Positions 21,178-33,879 are shown, numbered from the stretch's first letter. The stretch: DNA of 64,000 nucleotides from Icerya purchasi (GCA_039619475.1 CM077116.1:168967363-169031362); one strand, 5' to 3'. Numbers and translations are program-made. The notes: a model not told the origin generated them from the letters alone.

Positions 21178-22977
21178 TCCATCTCTTTTTTAACGCTGAA
21201 TGTACTCCTAACGAAGAGGAAGCTTCAAAATGGCCTACAAGCCATTTCGGGCAGGTCTCCTCTTCTCTGCATGTTTCCCTCTCTACCAACTTCTCTTTTA
21301 AATTGGAAGCACGTCTACGAACTACCTTTACGCCCATTTCTTTTACTATAAACCGGTCTCTGCTTTTTTTCTTTTTCCTTCCGTATTCTTATCGTTCTTA
21401 TCCGTCTCTTCTGTCATGTCCCGATCTTGCGCCTTCAACATCATGCAGTGGAACTGCCGTAGCTTACAAGCTAATAAATTGAATTTAGAGGGTTTATTAA
21501 AACTCTACAATATCCATGCGGTGCTGTTACCTGAAACTTAGTTTAAGTCCTCCTCGTCTGTCTTTACATTTAAAAGGTTATTCTCTAGTTCAGTCTGATC
21601 GTATGGACGGGTATGATGGTATCACCATTCCAATTAGATGTGATTTATTATATCTGTCTCACAATATCCGGCTTCTTTCTCCATTCCTTCCTAATCTCCC
21701 CAACATGATTTACATTTCACTTTCAAAAGTCCTCTCGAATCCTATATTGATCGTTTCCGACTCTAAAGGCGTCCTCAAGCCATCTTCTCTCCTCCTTTCC
21801 TTTCTTCTGACGGTATCATTCTCTCGATTCGATCTCTTATCTCCACTATGCTTTCGTCATACTCTATTCTTGTAAATTTTCTACAGCTTCATAGTCATTC
21901 CGATATAGAGGGCAATAACTCATCCGACACTTTAGCTCGTTATTCCCTCGAAAATTTCCCTTCTTCACACATCCTTTTCCTATTTTCCAATCATTCCAGA
22001 CTTCGACTGGACATTTTTATTCATCTCTATTCTCTAATCGTTATTTGTATTACTGACTTATTCACTCAGCTCGTCGTTCTCTGCCCTGGTTCCATTCTAT
22101 TCCTGTTTGTCGTTGTTCTACTACTGTTTCCTTAATTAGACTCAGGATCAATCATTCTCTACTCCTTTCTTTTCGTTTCCGATTTTCTCTATCGCCTTTT
22201 CTTTACTGTTCTTTTCGTGTTTCTGAGCCTCCTTATGTTTGTGATTCTAATCATATCTCAATAGACGTTCCCTTCTATACGCTCAACTTTTAGCTTTGGG
22301 TCTTCCTACTCCTTATAACGCATCCTATATCCTTTCCTTCCCATTGTCTTCAGTTGTTCCGCTACTGCTGTCCTTTATGAATTCCATTTCTGATTCCTTG
22401 GCTAGAGCTGCTTCATTCTCTTGCATCTATTTCAATAAATTTCCGCTTCCAACCTGCTACCCCTAAGGTTAAAATTTCACATTAGATTTTGGTCGGATAT
22501 TTACGCTTCTTCCCCTTCTAACGAGCTTTCCTTCTATCTGTCCATCCAGCAGAATCTTTCTACCTACCGTTGGTTTTATGACTTTCCTTCTCTTCGGCAT
22601 TCTACTGTGGTCTCTATTATTCGTTTGCGCCTTAATCATCTTCCACCTGTTTTCGTTATTATTTAACACCCTCTCCTGTTATCTTCATCCGAATCATGAA
22701 GCTGTCTGTAATCCTAACCATATTTTCTTCGAATGTCCTTCTCTCTCGTCTGTACGTGCCATTATTTATTCTAATTTGTTGTACCTTGGGTTTGCTGGTC
22801 TTTATTGCGTCTCGTATATCCTGTTACTCCCCTCCTAGTCCATTACCCCTGTTCTTGGCTTCTTCATTCTGGCCATTTATGACCAAATCAGTATTTAACC
22901 GACTCTCTTCTTTCTTATTACTGCTAGGCGGAGGCCCTTTACTGACGTGCCTGGAAAAAAAATAGAAAAAAAATGCT
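21178..22977 (+). mobile_element. RNase H-LINE family copy 5, with endonuclease start
   Basis: The copy follows copy 4 head to tail. At 21426-21540 it reads FNIMQWNCRSLQANKLNLEG and NIHAVLLPET, the start of an APE-type endonuclease (QWN-x-R-S-L, then an E-T metal-ligand site). Instead of RT, the text jumps near 21640 to RNase H sequence (LIVSDSKG near 21745, DIEGNNSSDTLARY near 21905) and then the zinc-ribbon tail near 22690-22740 and an A-rich end (22960-22975). The family ORF2 therefore has APE endonuclease upstream and RNase H downstream; RT is deleted here. Numerous stops show it is dead. It tells us the element's domain order better than any other copy. Confidence 0.7.
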
Positions 22978-23139
22978 GCTACTCAGTATTTATTAAAATA
23001 AACGTAAAAAAATAGCCCCCCTTTAGAGTTATACTTTCTTCGCTTAATATAAAAAGTCAGAAATTAGCTAAATAATTTTCATTAGAATATAGGAAAAATA
23101 CGAACGACGTTAGTTTATACAAATGTGTAAATCCGAATA

Positions 23140-23485
23140 TAGATAATACCCCCCCCCCCCCCCCCCGAAATGTCAGTGAAATAGTAACTGTTTGAATTAA
23201 ATGGATCGAAATTCAGAATACATTTATTTCTTTTCAATTTTTGACAAAAGAAAAGAAAATCGAAACTTTTATTAATTCTATGGAACGACTATTTTTTATT
23301 TGTTCTTCTTCTAGTGATCAAATATTGCATATACAATAATTGACTACAAGGCTTTAGTGTACTATTTATGAATAAACATATTTCATGATAATACGCACAC
23401 ATACATATACACATATATATATATATTTATAAAAATATTTTTGTACCCCCCCCCCCCCCGAAATTTTAGTCTAGATACGGCCCTG
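23140..23485. mobile_element. G/C-run hAT short element, copy 1
   Basis: The right end reads CTAGATACGGCCCTG, the complement of the family end CAGGGCCGTATCTAG. The interior is about 80-90 percent alike by eye to 29365-29707. C-runs lie near both ends (23151-23166, 23446-23459). The left terminus is lost, so no duplication can be scored. Confidence 0.7.
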
Positions 23486-23553
23486 GTTCCAATGTTTCCA
23501 ATGCTCAACTATAGAAAACGAGCGTGTTATTATACTCATGTATACGGTTTTTT

Positions 23554-23592
23554 ATTTGTCGCAGTTTGAATTTGTCGCAGTTTGAATTTGCC
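23554..23592. repeat. Short tandem repeat, ~16-bp unit
   Basis: About two and a half copies of (T)GTCGCAGTTTGAATT, the last with C for T. Confidence 0.7.
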
Positions 23593-23645
23593 GCACCGAG
23601 ATTATAATTAAGCTATGAATATGGTTCAGCAATAATCACAATATC

Positions 23646-23982
23646 CATGGGCGTCGCCAGCGTGGGGCAGGGAAGCAGCTCCCCCCCCCCCCCCCCCCTG
23701 TAGACTTGAAACGTTTTAATCATCTTTCCATGATGAGTATTCATAGGCGCGTAATCATGGACATTTTGGAAGACTTTTATAATAAAGTAGTAGAACAATT
23801 TGCCAGAAACTCACGAAAATTATGTTTTAATTAATATTTTATTCCTGTTTAATAAAATATTAAGCCTTTACAACTTATAAATTTAATTGTTCCTATAACT
23901 CATATCCTTTTCTATTATCTTGCTTCCCTCTGTTAGCTGGTAACTCACCCCCCGTCCGGCTCATCAGCTGGCGACGCCCTTG
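23646..23982. mobile_element. Short hAT, CATGGGCGTCGCCAGC ends
   Basis: Inverted ends CATGGGCGTCGCCAGC / GCTGGCGACGCCCTTG are flanked by ACAATATC (23638-23645) and GCAATATC (23983-23990), an 8-bp duplication with one change. A close sister lies at 57378-57669. It has a C18 run near the left end and no ORF. Confidence 0.8.
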
Positions 23983-23990
23983 GCAATATC

Positions 23991-26193
23991 CCCTTAAAGT
24001 ATACTTTAAAGTAAATGTTTTTTATTCATAGAGTAATTATTTTTTACATTTTAACGTATTTTTTAAAATTATTAATCTTCAAGTTGGTATTTTTTTTTAA
24101 ATTTAAAAGTTAGTTTACTTCACAATTTTTAATAGTAATGTGATTTATCCGCATCAGTATGAATTTTGAAATAATTAACTTCCTTTTCAACATCAGGTAT
24201 TTGTAATAAGAAAACGAAACGAGTTTTTTTAGCGGGTCATGTTACTAAAATTAGAATTGAAATTTTTTTCGGAAAGAGACCACGTCATTATTAGAAACAC
24301 TGTGTGACGTTTCCAAACGCGTTTGCAAGATCTATTAACAGAAACTGAACTAAAACTAACGCGGTGTTTAAAAAGTATCATACTCGGCCGAAATAATTGC
24401 ATTCGTTTTAGTTTATATTTCAATAATGGACCGTGCAAACACGTTCGAAATGTCGAATATGGTATTTTCACTAGCGACGAGGCACTACAGAAAATTTAAA
24501 ATATCTACTTTTAGGAAGTGTCTATGTAAATAAATATAAAAGTATTTTAATTAATATTAATAATTCACTTTTTAAAATTGTTTTTGATTTAAAAGTTTTC
24601 ATTTTATTATTCATTTTTTTATTTTTTATATTTCGGCTTTATCGAAATATTATTACTTTACCTATCGATTTTAATTTTTTTTATACACCGTTTCGAAGAA
24701 CTTTATATACTTTTACCACGATTATGCACAGGAATTTCGAGATAGAGCTTGTTACTTTTCTTTTTTCATGCGATTTGTCATCAAAAAAAATAATCATTAC
24801 ATCTTGTATAAAAAAGAATCGGTATGGGAAAATATTTCAAAATTATTTTTCATTTTATTTTGTTATCTTAATTTATAATCTAATATAAAATACGTTAAAA
24901 AATATAAAATATAAATTTTCAATATTAAACATATAATATCATAACAATACGAAATTCGGGAAACCGAATATATTAGTAAAAATCAAAATAGCAAAATAAA
25001 TTAAACTTTAAAAGAAAAATTACAAAAAAAAAAAACTGTATACAATTAATAATTTTATACAATACATTAAAATGTACACCATTCAAAAAATATTCTATAA
25101 TTAAATCTCGATTCAAATTACGATTCGTTTATACCAATTGTATCTAGCACTTCTCCGTGTTGAAAAACATTTTAACAAGCTGTATCTCAATGGACTTTTT
25201 GGTTATACGGTACGTTGTGTTATTCCACCGAAACACGTGGATCTAATTTTTATGAATCTATGAATAGATTTTTCTTATTTAAGATTTTACATATTTTCGA
25301 TAAAAATAATCTACAGAAATAAAACAAAACAAAATTAACGACAACTTAAAAAGGAAGTATTTGATTATTAATGTTAAATGAATCTATGGTGGAAGTGGCG
25401 AAATATACCGATAAAAAAATGAAATCAGTTTGAAAAGCTGAAATATTTTCTCTTTTTAAAGTTTCTTTTTTTTGTTTTACACGATAGCTAAAAAGGTCTA
25501 ATTAAAACGTTTGCAAATACGTGTCTAGAGTGTTCGAATTCTATGGTCCAAAATATTACTCGGTGAATGTCGAAAAACCAAAAATTTTTATAATGAAACT
25601 TGTAGGATTTCCAAAAATACAAGCAAACAGCCTGGTTATTGGCCCAATAATAATAATAATAATAATAGTTGCAGAATAAAGTAAGAGAAAATCAGATCAT
25701 GACGCGATGATGCAATCTGCCAATAAATGCATCTTTTTAATAAACGCGTTATTGTGATATTGTTTAATGAATTCGCTTCATTCGATGTAATGCAATAATT
25801 GTTACAACCGTTAGCGTTCGCTTTCTTTTTAATATAACACAGTAATTCATATATTGAAACCCTTTTTTTTCGTCAACATTAATTATTGACAATCGTCAGT
25901 AACATTTGGTTTTTCTTTCTTTAACATTACATAAATGCATATGTAAAAGTATGTTCAATGTCGATTTGTCGCAAACGATAAAACTGACAGCTTCATTTTG
26001 TGGTCTGGAAATATTTCGAAATATTTATTACTGTAATTGCCACATAAATTTTCGTACTTAAATCGGGGATTTAGAATTTACTCAGACTAAATGACGTGCT
26101 TTTAAAAAAAGTAAACTGATTAATTATTTAACGCGCTAATAACATAGAAAATCATTTTAGAAATGATTACCTCCGGGATCGTCGACTTACAAT
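23991..26193. other. No gene recognised
   Basis: About 2.2 kb of very AT-rich sequence. An 80-codon minus frame at 24229-24471 and a short (ATA)n run at 25645-25670 are the only items; neither suggests a gene. Confidence 0.5.
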
Positions 26194-26201
26194 AACAAGA
26201 C

Positions 26202-27088
26202 CAGTGATGAATCCAGTGGGATTTTTTTTTGGGGGGGGGGGGGGGGGCAGTGCTCCTTAAAACTTAATACAAGCTGTTTAAAAATTCGTCAATTTCATAG
26301 GAAATAAAATTCTTTTTATTGGTTTTATTTACAGTTATGTCAAAAGTTGCTACCAAAACATTTTGAAATGGTTCGATTAGTCATCTATTTTTAAATTTCA
26401 AAATTACCAGATTTATTTTTGACGAAAAAATGGAACTTCATAAAATAACAATAAAACAAAATGATCTTTTAAAATTTGACTTTCACGTTTGCTTGTTATC
26501 ATGAAAAAACTGATACGTTTTCGTTGCAAATGTACGAAAGATGTAAAATACTCGCGAGCTGAAAAAATTATTCGCTGCAGTTGGTATTTTTTGTCAGGGT
26601 AAACGGGAACTCTCACGTTTCACGTCGATCCATTTATCATTAATATCAATAAATTGTTTAAACGTTTCTCTTTTCGGTATTCATTTATTCTTTCTGTTTT
26701 TAAAGCAACATGATTTATAGACAACTTCATTTCCGTTTCTGTTGCTTTTTTCTTGTTTTTTATTTCTAAGAAAAGTTCATTTAAAACAGCTAAAACACCA
26801 CGGCGTATTCGTTTATTATAAAAAGACAATGAACCCCCATTAGAATGTTTTTACAATATGTGTTCTTTAATGCTACAATTAGAATTAATCTCATTTTAAA
26901 ACCAATTGAGAAAACATTGTTGTTTATAATCCGTTATATTAATTAGGAATTTATCGTTCCCACTTGCTTTTTCATTATTTTAAATTATTTGATTTTATTC
27001 AGGAATATCCCAAAAAAAATTTCTCAGTTAAAATATAAAAAAATTCTCTGCCCCCCCCCTCAGAAGCAGGTGCCTGAATTTATCACTG
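26202..27088 (-). mobile_element. hAT element, 887 bp, internally deleted
   Basis: Ends CAGTGATGAATCCAG and (complement) CAGTGATAAATTCAG lie inside the perfect 8-bp duplication AACAAGAC (26194-26201 and 27089-27096). G-runs of about 17 and 8 lie next to the ends. It retains part of a transposase C-terminus on the minus strand. Confidence 0.85.
26413..26829 (-). pseudogene. hAT transposase C-terminal remnant
   Basis: Two minus-strand frames in the hAT element. The upstream one contains LNELFLEIKNKKKATETEMK and then EKRLNNLLILMI, matching the pattern ER-x-(F/L)-x-x-x-(K)-x-x-x-R-x-x-(M/K)-x-x-x-R-L-x-x-L-x-x-L-x-I of the hAT dimerisation domain. The downstream frame (26413-26616) is basic with no assigned motif and may be the normal tail after a frameshift. 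No catalytic core remains. Confidence 0.5.
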
Positions 27089-27096
27089 AACAAGAC

Positions 27097-28778
27097 CAGC
27101 GCAATGGCCGAGCAAAGTCCTGTTATTTCTTTAGATTTATACGTCTAAAAAGGTAAAAGAAATATTGGATGTACTAAGGAAGTAATTAAATAATCTAATT
27201 TATCGAAATTACAAAGTTGTTTTTTCTACGAGGTTAACCAGAACTGAACTAAAAAAGTAGACTGAAGAGCTCTTGCATTATTATGAAAATAAATTGTAAT
27301 TAAATTATTTCATTCGTATTTGATAATTAAATAAATAATGATACTTCATAATAATTGTCTTTAATAAATTACATTGTAGCTACTATTTCATTTTTATAAT
27401 CCATTAATCTCCCGCAGCTTGTTGAAACTGGTCTATCGTACACATAATGTTTGTTACGGACAAAAAAGTAAAGCGAGTCCCCCCCCCCCACCACCCCGTC
27501 TACTTGTAGAATTAAGCTTCTCGCAATGGTATTACAAATAGGATTAAATGTAACTAAAGAGAATACTATTCTTTATTTCCGTTATTTTTCCTCAGATGAC
27601 TTTTCTATTTCGGCTTACCTGCAAATTCTTGAGTCTGAACCGAGACTCGAACCCGTGATACCTCAGCGATTTGGTAAACACGTCAACTAACTCTAGACTA
27701 GTTTGCCACCTCAGCATCTTCAGCAGAGATTGTTTTTAAAAAACAAGGTCGTCTCAATTGGTATATTAAAAATATACAGTAAAAGTTTTGGAAACATCAT
27801 TGTCACAAGTGGCGTATTTCCAAAACTAGAGTCGCATTATGTTTATTAATGTACCGAAACACATTGCTTTACCTTTTAAAAATTACTCGTATAACACATA
27901 TTATATGAATAATGAACCGGTTTTAAGAACGTATGGATGATTAATGAATTACAAATTATAAAAATAAACAGAAACACACGTTAAAAAGAAGCAGGGAAAA
28001 ATGAATTACTTTTATTAATATTGATTTTGAACGATAATAAACTATCTCCGTTTTTAACAAGAACGAGTATTATTTTTAAATCATCTGTTCTTCTAACACG
28101 AATGCAGAATTTGGAATTCGAATTTCCTTGTCGAGTCTCTTTTTACAAAGTTAGCTACAAAATTAATTCAAAAGAAGCTTAACAACATCGGTGACTTCAA
28201 TTTTTTTTCTTTCTAACGTTTAAAAAGAAAACCTACCGCACCCCCTTTAAAAAACAAAAAAAAAAACACCTAAAAGCAATATTTTGCAAAAGTAAATTTG
28301 TCATCTTTCAGAATCTTTCATTTTAAAATCAAAAAATTCATCAGTAGATTAAATTATAAGAAGAGAATTAATATAAACCAGTAATATTAACTAACATTTT
28401 GTGCTGCTACTATTTGTATTGACATGCTTGAAATTAAAAGATTTTACAAAGTTTTAAGAAGTTATCAAAGAACATTGGCAATAAAATTAATTAAATCATA
28501 TAGAACAATTAATTATTCCTCATAATTAGTCATAGCAGGTATCATGTCGTTAGAAATGAAGTTAAACGTAGAAGTTTACTTTTTTAGTTATAAATAAAAT
28601 TTTATTAACGCAAAATGCGAAAAGCCATATTTATTAATGGAAATAAATGATTTAAATTAAAGCATTTATGACCATGGAATATTTAAGGATTATCTAAAAA
28701 GATTTTAAATTTCAGATTCAAATAGATGTATTAGATGTAATTTACTGGATATAACGTAAAACACATTTCACAGTGATG
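27097..28778. other. No gene recognised apart from the SINE head
   Basis: AT-rich flanking sequence. A C-run with CCACCACCCC at 27480-27498 resembles the G/C-run ends of the local hAT families, but I found no partner end. Confidence 0.4.
27600..27722 (-). repeat. tRNA-like SINE head
   Basis: The minus strand reads a tRNA-like sequence with an A-box-like GGTGGCAAACTAG and a strong B box GGGTTCGAGTCTC. The cloverleaf is not complete and it is followed by unrelated text, so it is taken as a SINE head rather than a functional tRNA. Confidence 0.55.
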
Positions 28779-29133
28779 CAATGCCGTATCAAGACTAAAA
28801 TTTCTTGTTGGGTTACAAAAATATTTTTATAAATATATATATATATATATATATATGTATTATCATAAAATATATTTATTTATAGGTAGTACACTAAAAC
28901 CTTGTTGTTAATTATTGCATATGCAACAACTGGACAAACCATAATAAAAAGAAGTAAAAAACGGTCGTTTCTATAGAATTCATGAAAATTTCAACCTTCT
29001 TTTCTTGGGTCAAGAATTGAAAAGAAATAAACTTATTCTGAATTTCGGTTCACTTAATCCAAGCAGTCATTATTTCGCAGACATTTCGGTGAGGGGGGGG
29101 GGGCTGAAAACCCTCCCCCGGATACAGTTCTCA
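28779..29133. mobile_element. G/C-run hAT short element, copy 2
   Basis: The left end CAATGCCGTATCAAGACT and interior match the other copies, including the (TA)n run at 28833-28856 and the G-run at 29093-29103. The right end GGATACAGTTCTC is decayed and no 8-bp duplication is visible. Confidence 0.65.
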
Positions 29134-29364
29134 ATAGGAATAACATAATACTTAGTGGTAATATCTCACAAAAAAACTTTTTAATGAATTTAATAAATTT
29201 ACAGTTAATGAAATCAAGTATCGTAAAAATGTGCATTTATATTAAATAATCCAGGCATTAAGTACATATTGTAAATAGATAAGTATAATAATAATTTAAT
29301 AAGATATTGTAAAATATGGATCAATGTGCTATCAGAACCTAATTGGATGGAACATATTAATCAA

Positions 29365-29707
29365 CAGGGCCAGATCTGGGGGGGGGTCACCCCCCCAATA
29401 TTAGCGGAATTATAACTGCTTGAATTAAATGGATCGAAATTTAGAATAAATTTATATCTTTTCAATTTTTAATAAAAGAAAAGAAAATTCAAATTTTTAT
29501 GAATTCTATGGAAATGACTATTTTTTATATGTTTTTATTGTAGTGTTCAAATATTGCATATACAATAATTCACTATAAGGAATTAGTGTACTATTTATAA
29601 ATAAATACATTTCATGATAATGCCCCCCCCACACACACACACATACATCTATATATATAAAATTATTTCGTAAGCCCTCCCGAAATTTTGGTCTAGATAC
29701 GGCTCTG
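29365..29707. mobile_element. G/C-run hAT short element, copy 3
   Basis: Starts CAGGGCCAGATCT and ends CTAGATACGGCTCTG. Flanked by TTAATCAA (29357-29364) and TTAATCGA (29708-29715). A GGGGG...CCCCC hairpin lies just inside the left end. Confidence 0.8.
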
Positions 29708-29779
29708 TTAATCGACCATTATGGAAATATTGTAAATAATAAGAAATATAAAAATTGAAATTAATAATGAAGTTCATAC

Positions 29780-30088
29780 TTGTTTGCTAGAAATCGTTAA
29801 ATAAAAACTTATATTACTAACCTACAGCAAACTAAAATATACGATACAAAACTATTATACTTATCCTAGAAACGTTTTGGGGTAAAGCCCACCATCAGCT
29901 GGAAAAAAAAGAGAAGAAGAAAACAAGAAAAAAAACAAAGAATTTTTTTTTGTCTTTTTCTTGTTTTTTTCTTTTTTTTTTCCAACGGAAGATGGGCTTT
30001 ACCATAAAACGTTTCTGGGCAAGGCCGTATCTAAACCAAAATTTCGGGGGGAGGGGGGGGGGCTACGAAAATATTTTTATAATTATAC

Positions 30089-30129
<41 letters not shown>

Positions 30130-30500
30130 GTGTGTTATCATGAAATATATTCATTTATAAATGGTACAATAAAGCCTTGTAGTCAATTATTGTATTTGCA
30201 ATATTTAAAGAACTACAATAAAAACAAATAAAAAATAGCCGTTTCCAAAGAATTCATAAAAATTTGAATTTTCTCTTCTTTTGTCAAAAACTGAAAAGAA
30301 ATATATTCTGAATTTCGGTCCTTTTAATTCAAGCTGATATGATTTCGCAAACATTTCGGGGGGGGGGGGGAATGAACCCGGAAAACCCCCCCTCAGATAC
30401 GGCCCTGTTTCTGGGATAAATATAATAGTTTTATATCGTATATTTCAGTGTGCTATAGATTAATAACATACGTTTTTATTTAATAAGTAAATATATTATA
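29780..30500. mobile_element. Second Penelope-like foldback, split by a hAT
   Basis: The left arm (about 29780-29901) and the right arm (29982-30019, continuing at 30408-30500) are inverted copies. Each contains a degenerate hammerhead-like text (GCTGATGGTGGGCTTTACCCC on the minus-read left arm, with AAAACGTTTC after it). The centre is an A/T-rich palindrome. The hAT at 30020-30407 interrupts the right arm exactly, and joining its flanks restores the match to the left arm. Confidence 0.65.
30020..30407. mobile_element. G/C-run hAT short element, copy 4
   Basis: Starts CAAGGCCGTATCTA and ends TCAGATACGGCCCTG. The perfect 8-bp duplication TTTCTGGG lies at 30012-30019 and 30408-30415. It contains G-runs near both ends and a (TA)n at about 30096-30122. 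This is the best-bounded member of its family here. Confidence 0.88.
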
Positions 30501-31377
30501 CGGAAGAAAAAAAAAAAACTAGCGATAACGGATGAGCGGAAGATAGTTTTATTCCTATAATGAAATACTATGCTCAGATATGTATATGTATATATGATAA
30601 ATATGAATTAGCATGTGCGCGGAAATGCGTGAGTACGCATACATCGCGTTAAAAGTTATTACATTCACAATAACCGTGTCAATGGTGCTGCAATTGCGAT
30701 CGAGGTAATGGTTGCTTAGTGTTAAATTCGCAAATTGCTTCTATATTTAAATTTAAGTCTAGACATTATCGTTGAAATGTTGGTAAAAATCATTTGGAAT
30801 TTCGATTGAGAACATCCAAGTGCGGCTATTATCGATTTAGCAAATCGCAGCCTAACATAGAATTTGTATCACCGACCGAAAACAACACGACAGGAAGAGA
30901 GGTAACACAATCGAACATAGCGTGAAGACTAGAAGTTGATAGGAGGAGGCGTCAACTATGCGACTTGAGAACAACTTACGCGCTAAATTAACTTCTTCAA
31001 GAACAAGAGGAAAGAATGCTAACAACTCGAAGTAAAATTAAGATATTCAAAACTGCTCTGTAGTGAAATTTTTGCAAATTACACATTTACATAAATTATT
31101 TTAACGGAACGTGATAAAAATGATCAAAATCACATAAAACCGAAACACAAACGTTACTTGCTTTTATTACGGTCTAGTATAAAAGGCGCGATTAACGATT
31201 TTAAGGCATTCTTTTAAGAGAGAGGGCGAGAAAAGTACCGGTGAGCGAGATGAATGAAAGTGATGAAAAAATACCGACAAGGTTGACAACATCAATATAT
31301 ATCGAGGAGTTTATTGGTCCCATTCTTTGATACTGCTTAAGTGTAAGAGGAATATACTTGTTTGCTTTTCCGTCATT
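30501..31377. other. No gene recognised
   Basis: Less repetitive AT-rich sequence with no ORF over 60 codons until the minisatellite. Nothing assigned. Confidence 0.45.
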
Positions 31378-31492
31378 TGCATTCTCAATTTTTATTGCAT
31401 TCTCAATTTTTATTGTATTCTCAATTTTTATTGTATTCTCAATTTTTATTGCATTCTCAATTTTTATTGCATTCTTAATTTTTATTACGCAC
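31378..31492. repeat. 18-bp minisatellite, about six units
   Basis: Tandem TTGCATTCTCAATTTTTA units with a C/T alternation at one position. Because 18 is divisible by three, the frames stay open and give a repetitive peptide (AFSIFI...), which explains the two overlapping ORFs there; these are not considered genes. Confidence 0.9.
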
Positions 31493-33160
31493 GCAACCGT
31501 ATTCTTTTATCCATCTCACTTCTGCAATTTATTGCATAGATTATGTGTCGATGTCACGTTCTTCAATAAAATTGCGTCCCAGTCTCTCGGTACTAAATTA
31601 ATTATCATTATTATTATTTTTTTTTTTTTAGCACGAACTATAGCACAGTGAATAAGTTTGGTTGATTACACTTACTAGTGTGTTTATACTAAGAGTGATC
31701 TATAGTTTCGGGCACTTTGTAGATCTCACGTAATTGTTTTCTTTTTTTTTTTTCACGAAAGGAAACGACAATGACCTACTCTCGCAATCTAATCGCCTTG
31801 ATAGTGTTCAAGCTATTTCCGAGTTTTTGAGAAACCAAGGTCTCTCATTCCGATAATGTTTTTGTCTTTATTTTTGTTTTTTTTTTTTTTTTTGTACTTC
31901 CTTTTTAATTGTACAGATATATATTTTTTTTCGTGTATTACATTCGAGAGTTATACTACATATTCTTTAATCGCAAAATGAATGTTCACCGATTTAATTA
32001 AGTTCTACGACTAGAAGATGTGTTTGCACATTCAGATTCTCGAAATTTCATTTTTTTCCCCCTCCGTAGGTATTATGACGTATGTTCCATACATTCGAAT
32101 ACTTTTTACAAAATAAAATAAAAAATATAAAAAGGGTAAATTTGTCATTTTAAAAAAATATTACTCAAAAATCGCGAAAATTAATCTTTAATTGTTTTGG
32201 CGAAGACGGTAAAAAGATTTATATCGCGACCGAAATGGTAGAAAAAAGATCAGAAGAAATAAAATGTAAGTTACTAGCATTTACATACTATTAGGCAGGT
32301 AGAACGAATAATGTTTAATAAACGTCTAACAGTCGATTAACTGGCTTGCGGCCAGTAATCAGATTGTATCGTGTTTGAGCACGCGTTGTTAACGTTGAAA
32401 ACACGTTAATCAGCCACTTAAAATTCAACTCTAGTCAGCTGTTCGTGATTTACCGTGTTACATTGATCGAACAAAAATTAGTTGAATGATAAAAGCCAAA
32501 AAGAAAACTCCGCCGAAAAGTTTTTGTAATCCTATATTGGCCGTGTATATCAGAAATGAAAATTTAATACGTGTTTTGATTACTAATATTTATAATAATT
32601 TGAATTATTTATCGGTTTACGCGTAAAAACTATTTTTGATATATTGAATTTTACTTTTAAGTTACATCGTATTTATTTCAAGAATAAGATGTTTATAACT
32701 CTCCCCACTAGTGACATATAATTTTCAGAACAGACAAATACGTTATAACTCAAATAAAATGCCTAAAGAAATAATAGAGGAGGAAAAAATTGGGGTTAAA
32801 AAAAAAGAAAATAAAGGGGAATAATTACAGAAAGAGGGAAATATAGGAACAGTAATAAGCATTAAATAAGAGGAGAGGGTACGGAAATAGTGATAAACAA
32901 AAGTGAAAAAAAGAGGAAGGAAAAGGGACGGAATAAAATAAATAAATAAAATAAATAAATAAAATAAAATAAAAAAATAGATTAGTTATAGCTAAGTTAG
33001 AAAAAAAGAAAAATAGGATAAGTTTGTAATGAAATATTTGCGTGGCGATAAGATTGTATAGTATATAATATAAGTAGTATAGTGTATAAATATTTAGATG
33101 TAAGAAAAATCGTCGGCAAGCGTATAGCTTGACGAGAAAATGTGTAAATATTAATAAATA
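31493..33160. other. No gene recognised
   Basis: AT-rich with T-runs at 31614-31629, 31742-31753 and 31877-31894. The purine-rich part 32760-33000 gives a 134-codon minus frame (32825-33229) of low complexity. It faintly resembles the RNase H-LINE tail but not enough to call. Confidence 0.4.
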
Positions 33161-33164
33161 TACA

Positions 33165-33262
33165 TAAGTAAAGTAAAGTAAGTCATATACCCTCGACAAG
33201 GCGTCGGGAATTGTGAAGTTAAGGTTCACAATGAACTAAGCCCAACGGCAACATTTTCAAAA
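33165..33262 (-). repeat. SINE 3'-half fragment
   Basis: Matches the 3' half of the SINE at 63553: (GTAAA)n start, CATATACCCTCGACAAGG, GAAGTTAAGGTTCACAATG and ACTAAGCCCAACGGCA. The tRNA-like head is absent. Confidence 0.7.
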
Positions 33263-33879
33263 TAAAAAAAAAAAAAAAATGCCAATTGGCCTGAATTTCG
33301 TAAATATATTTTCTCTAATTTAAATCCCTTAAAGAAGGTCCTTTAAACGGAAGTTACGAATTTAATACCGGAATCAGGCATACAATGTTAACAAGCAGCA
33401 CACGGCATTAAACGTTAAGTAAATCATTCCTCGGCTGATTCCTGTTCTTATAAAAATTAAAAATTGTTTTTTAGGAAATTGCGTCGAAGACGACGCAGTG
33501 ATCTCACCGTACGTACTATTTGTGAATTTCTAACTTTAACTTTCAAAATATAAAATTGAACAGTAAATTACGTAGCCTAATCTACATTATTCTCTTAGGA
33601 AAATCATTAAACTATGTAAACAGCTTTCTCGTAACATTCCGCCGCTACACCAAGACAAATTGGAGGTATCAACGTCTGTTTTTTTCAAAGAACCAAGTCA
33701 CAAAATGGTAACCTGTGCTATAAATATTTTAAAAATTAAATTAAACACGTTGTTGACACCTATCTCTTGGTCTTCTCGTAATCTAAATTTAAAACTAATT
33801 TACTTCAGCTATTATAAAGAAGCTATTGTTAATCTAAAATATGAACGCACTCAGTTGGTATAAATAAAATACACAAAAG

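Noticed and set aside
31327..31651. Two overlapping repetitive ORFs (FIAFSI-type peptide)
   Set aside because: Created by an 18-bp minisatellite that keeps frames open; no start context or domain.
32825..33229. 134-codon hydrophobic minus ORF
   Set aside because: Low-complexity translation of purine-rich DNA; only faint resemblance to the RNase H-LINE tail.
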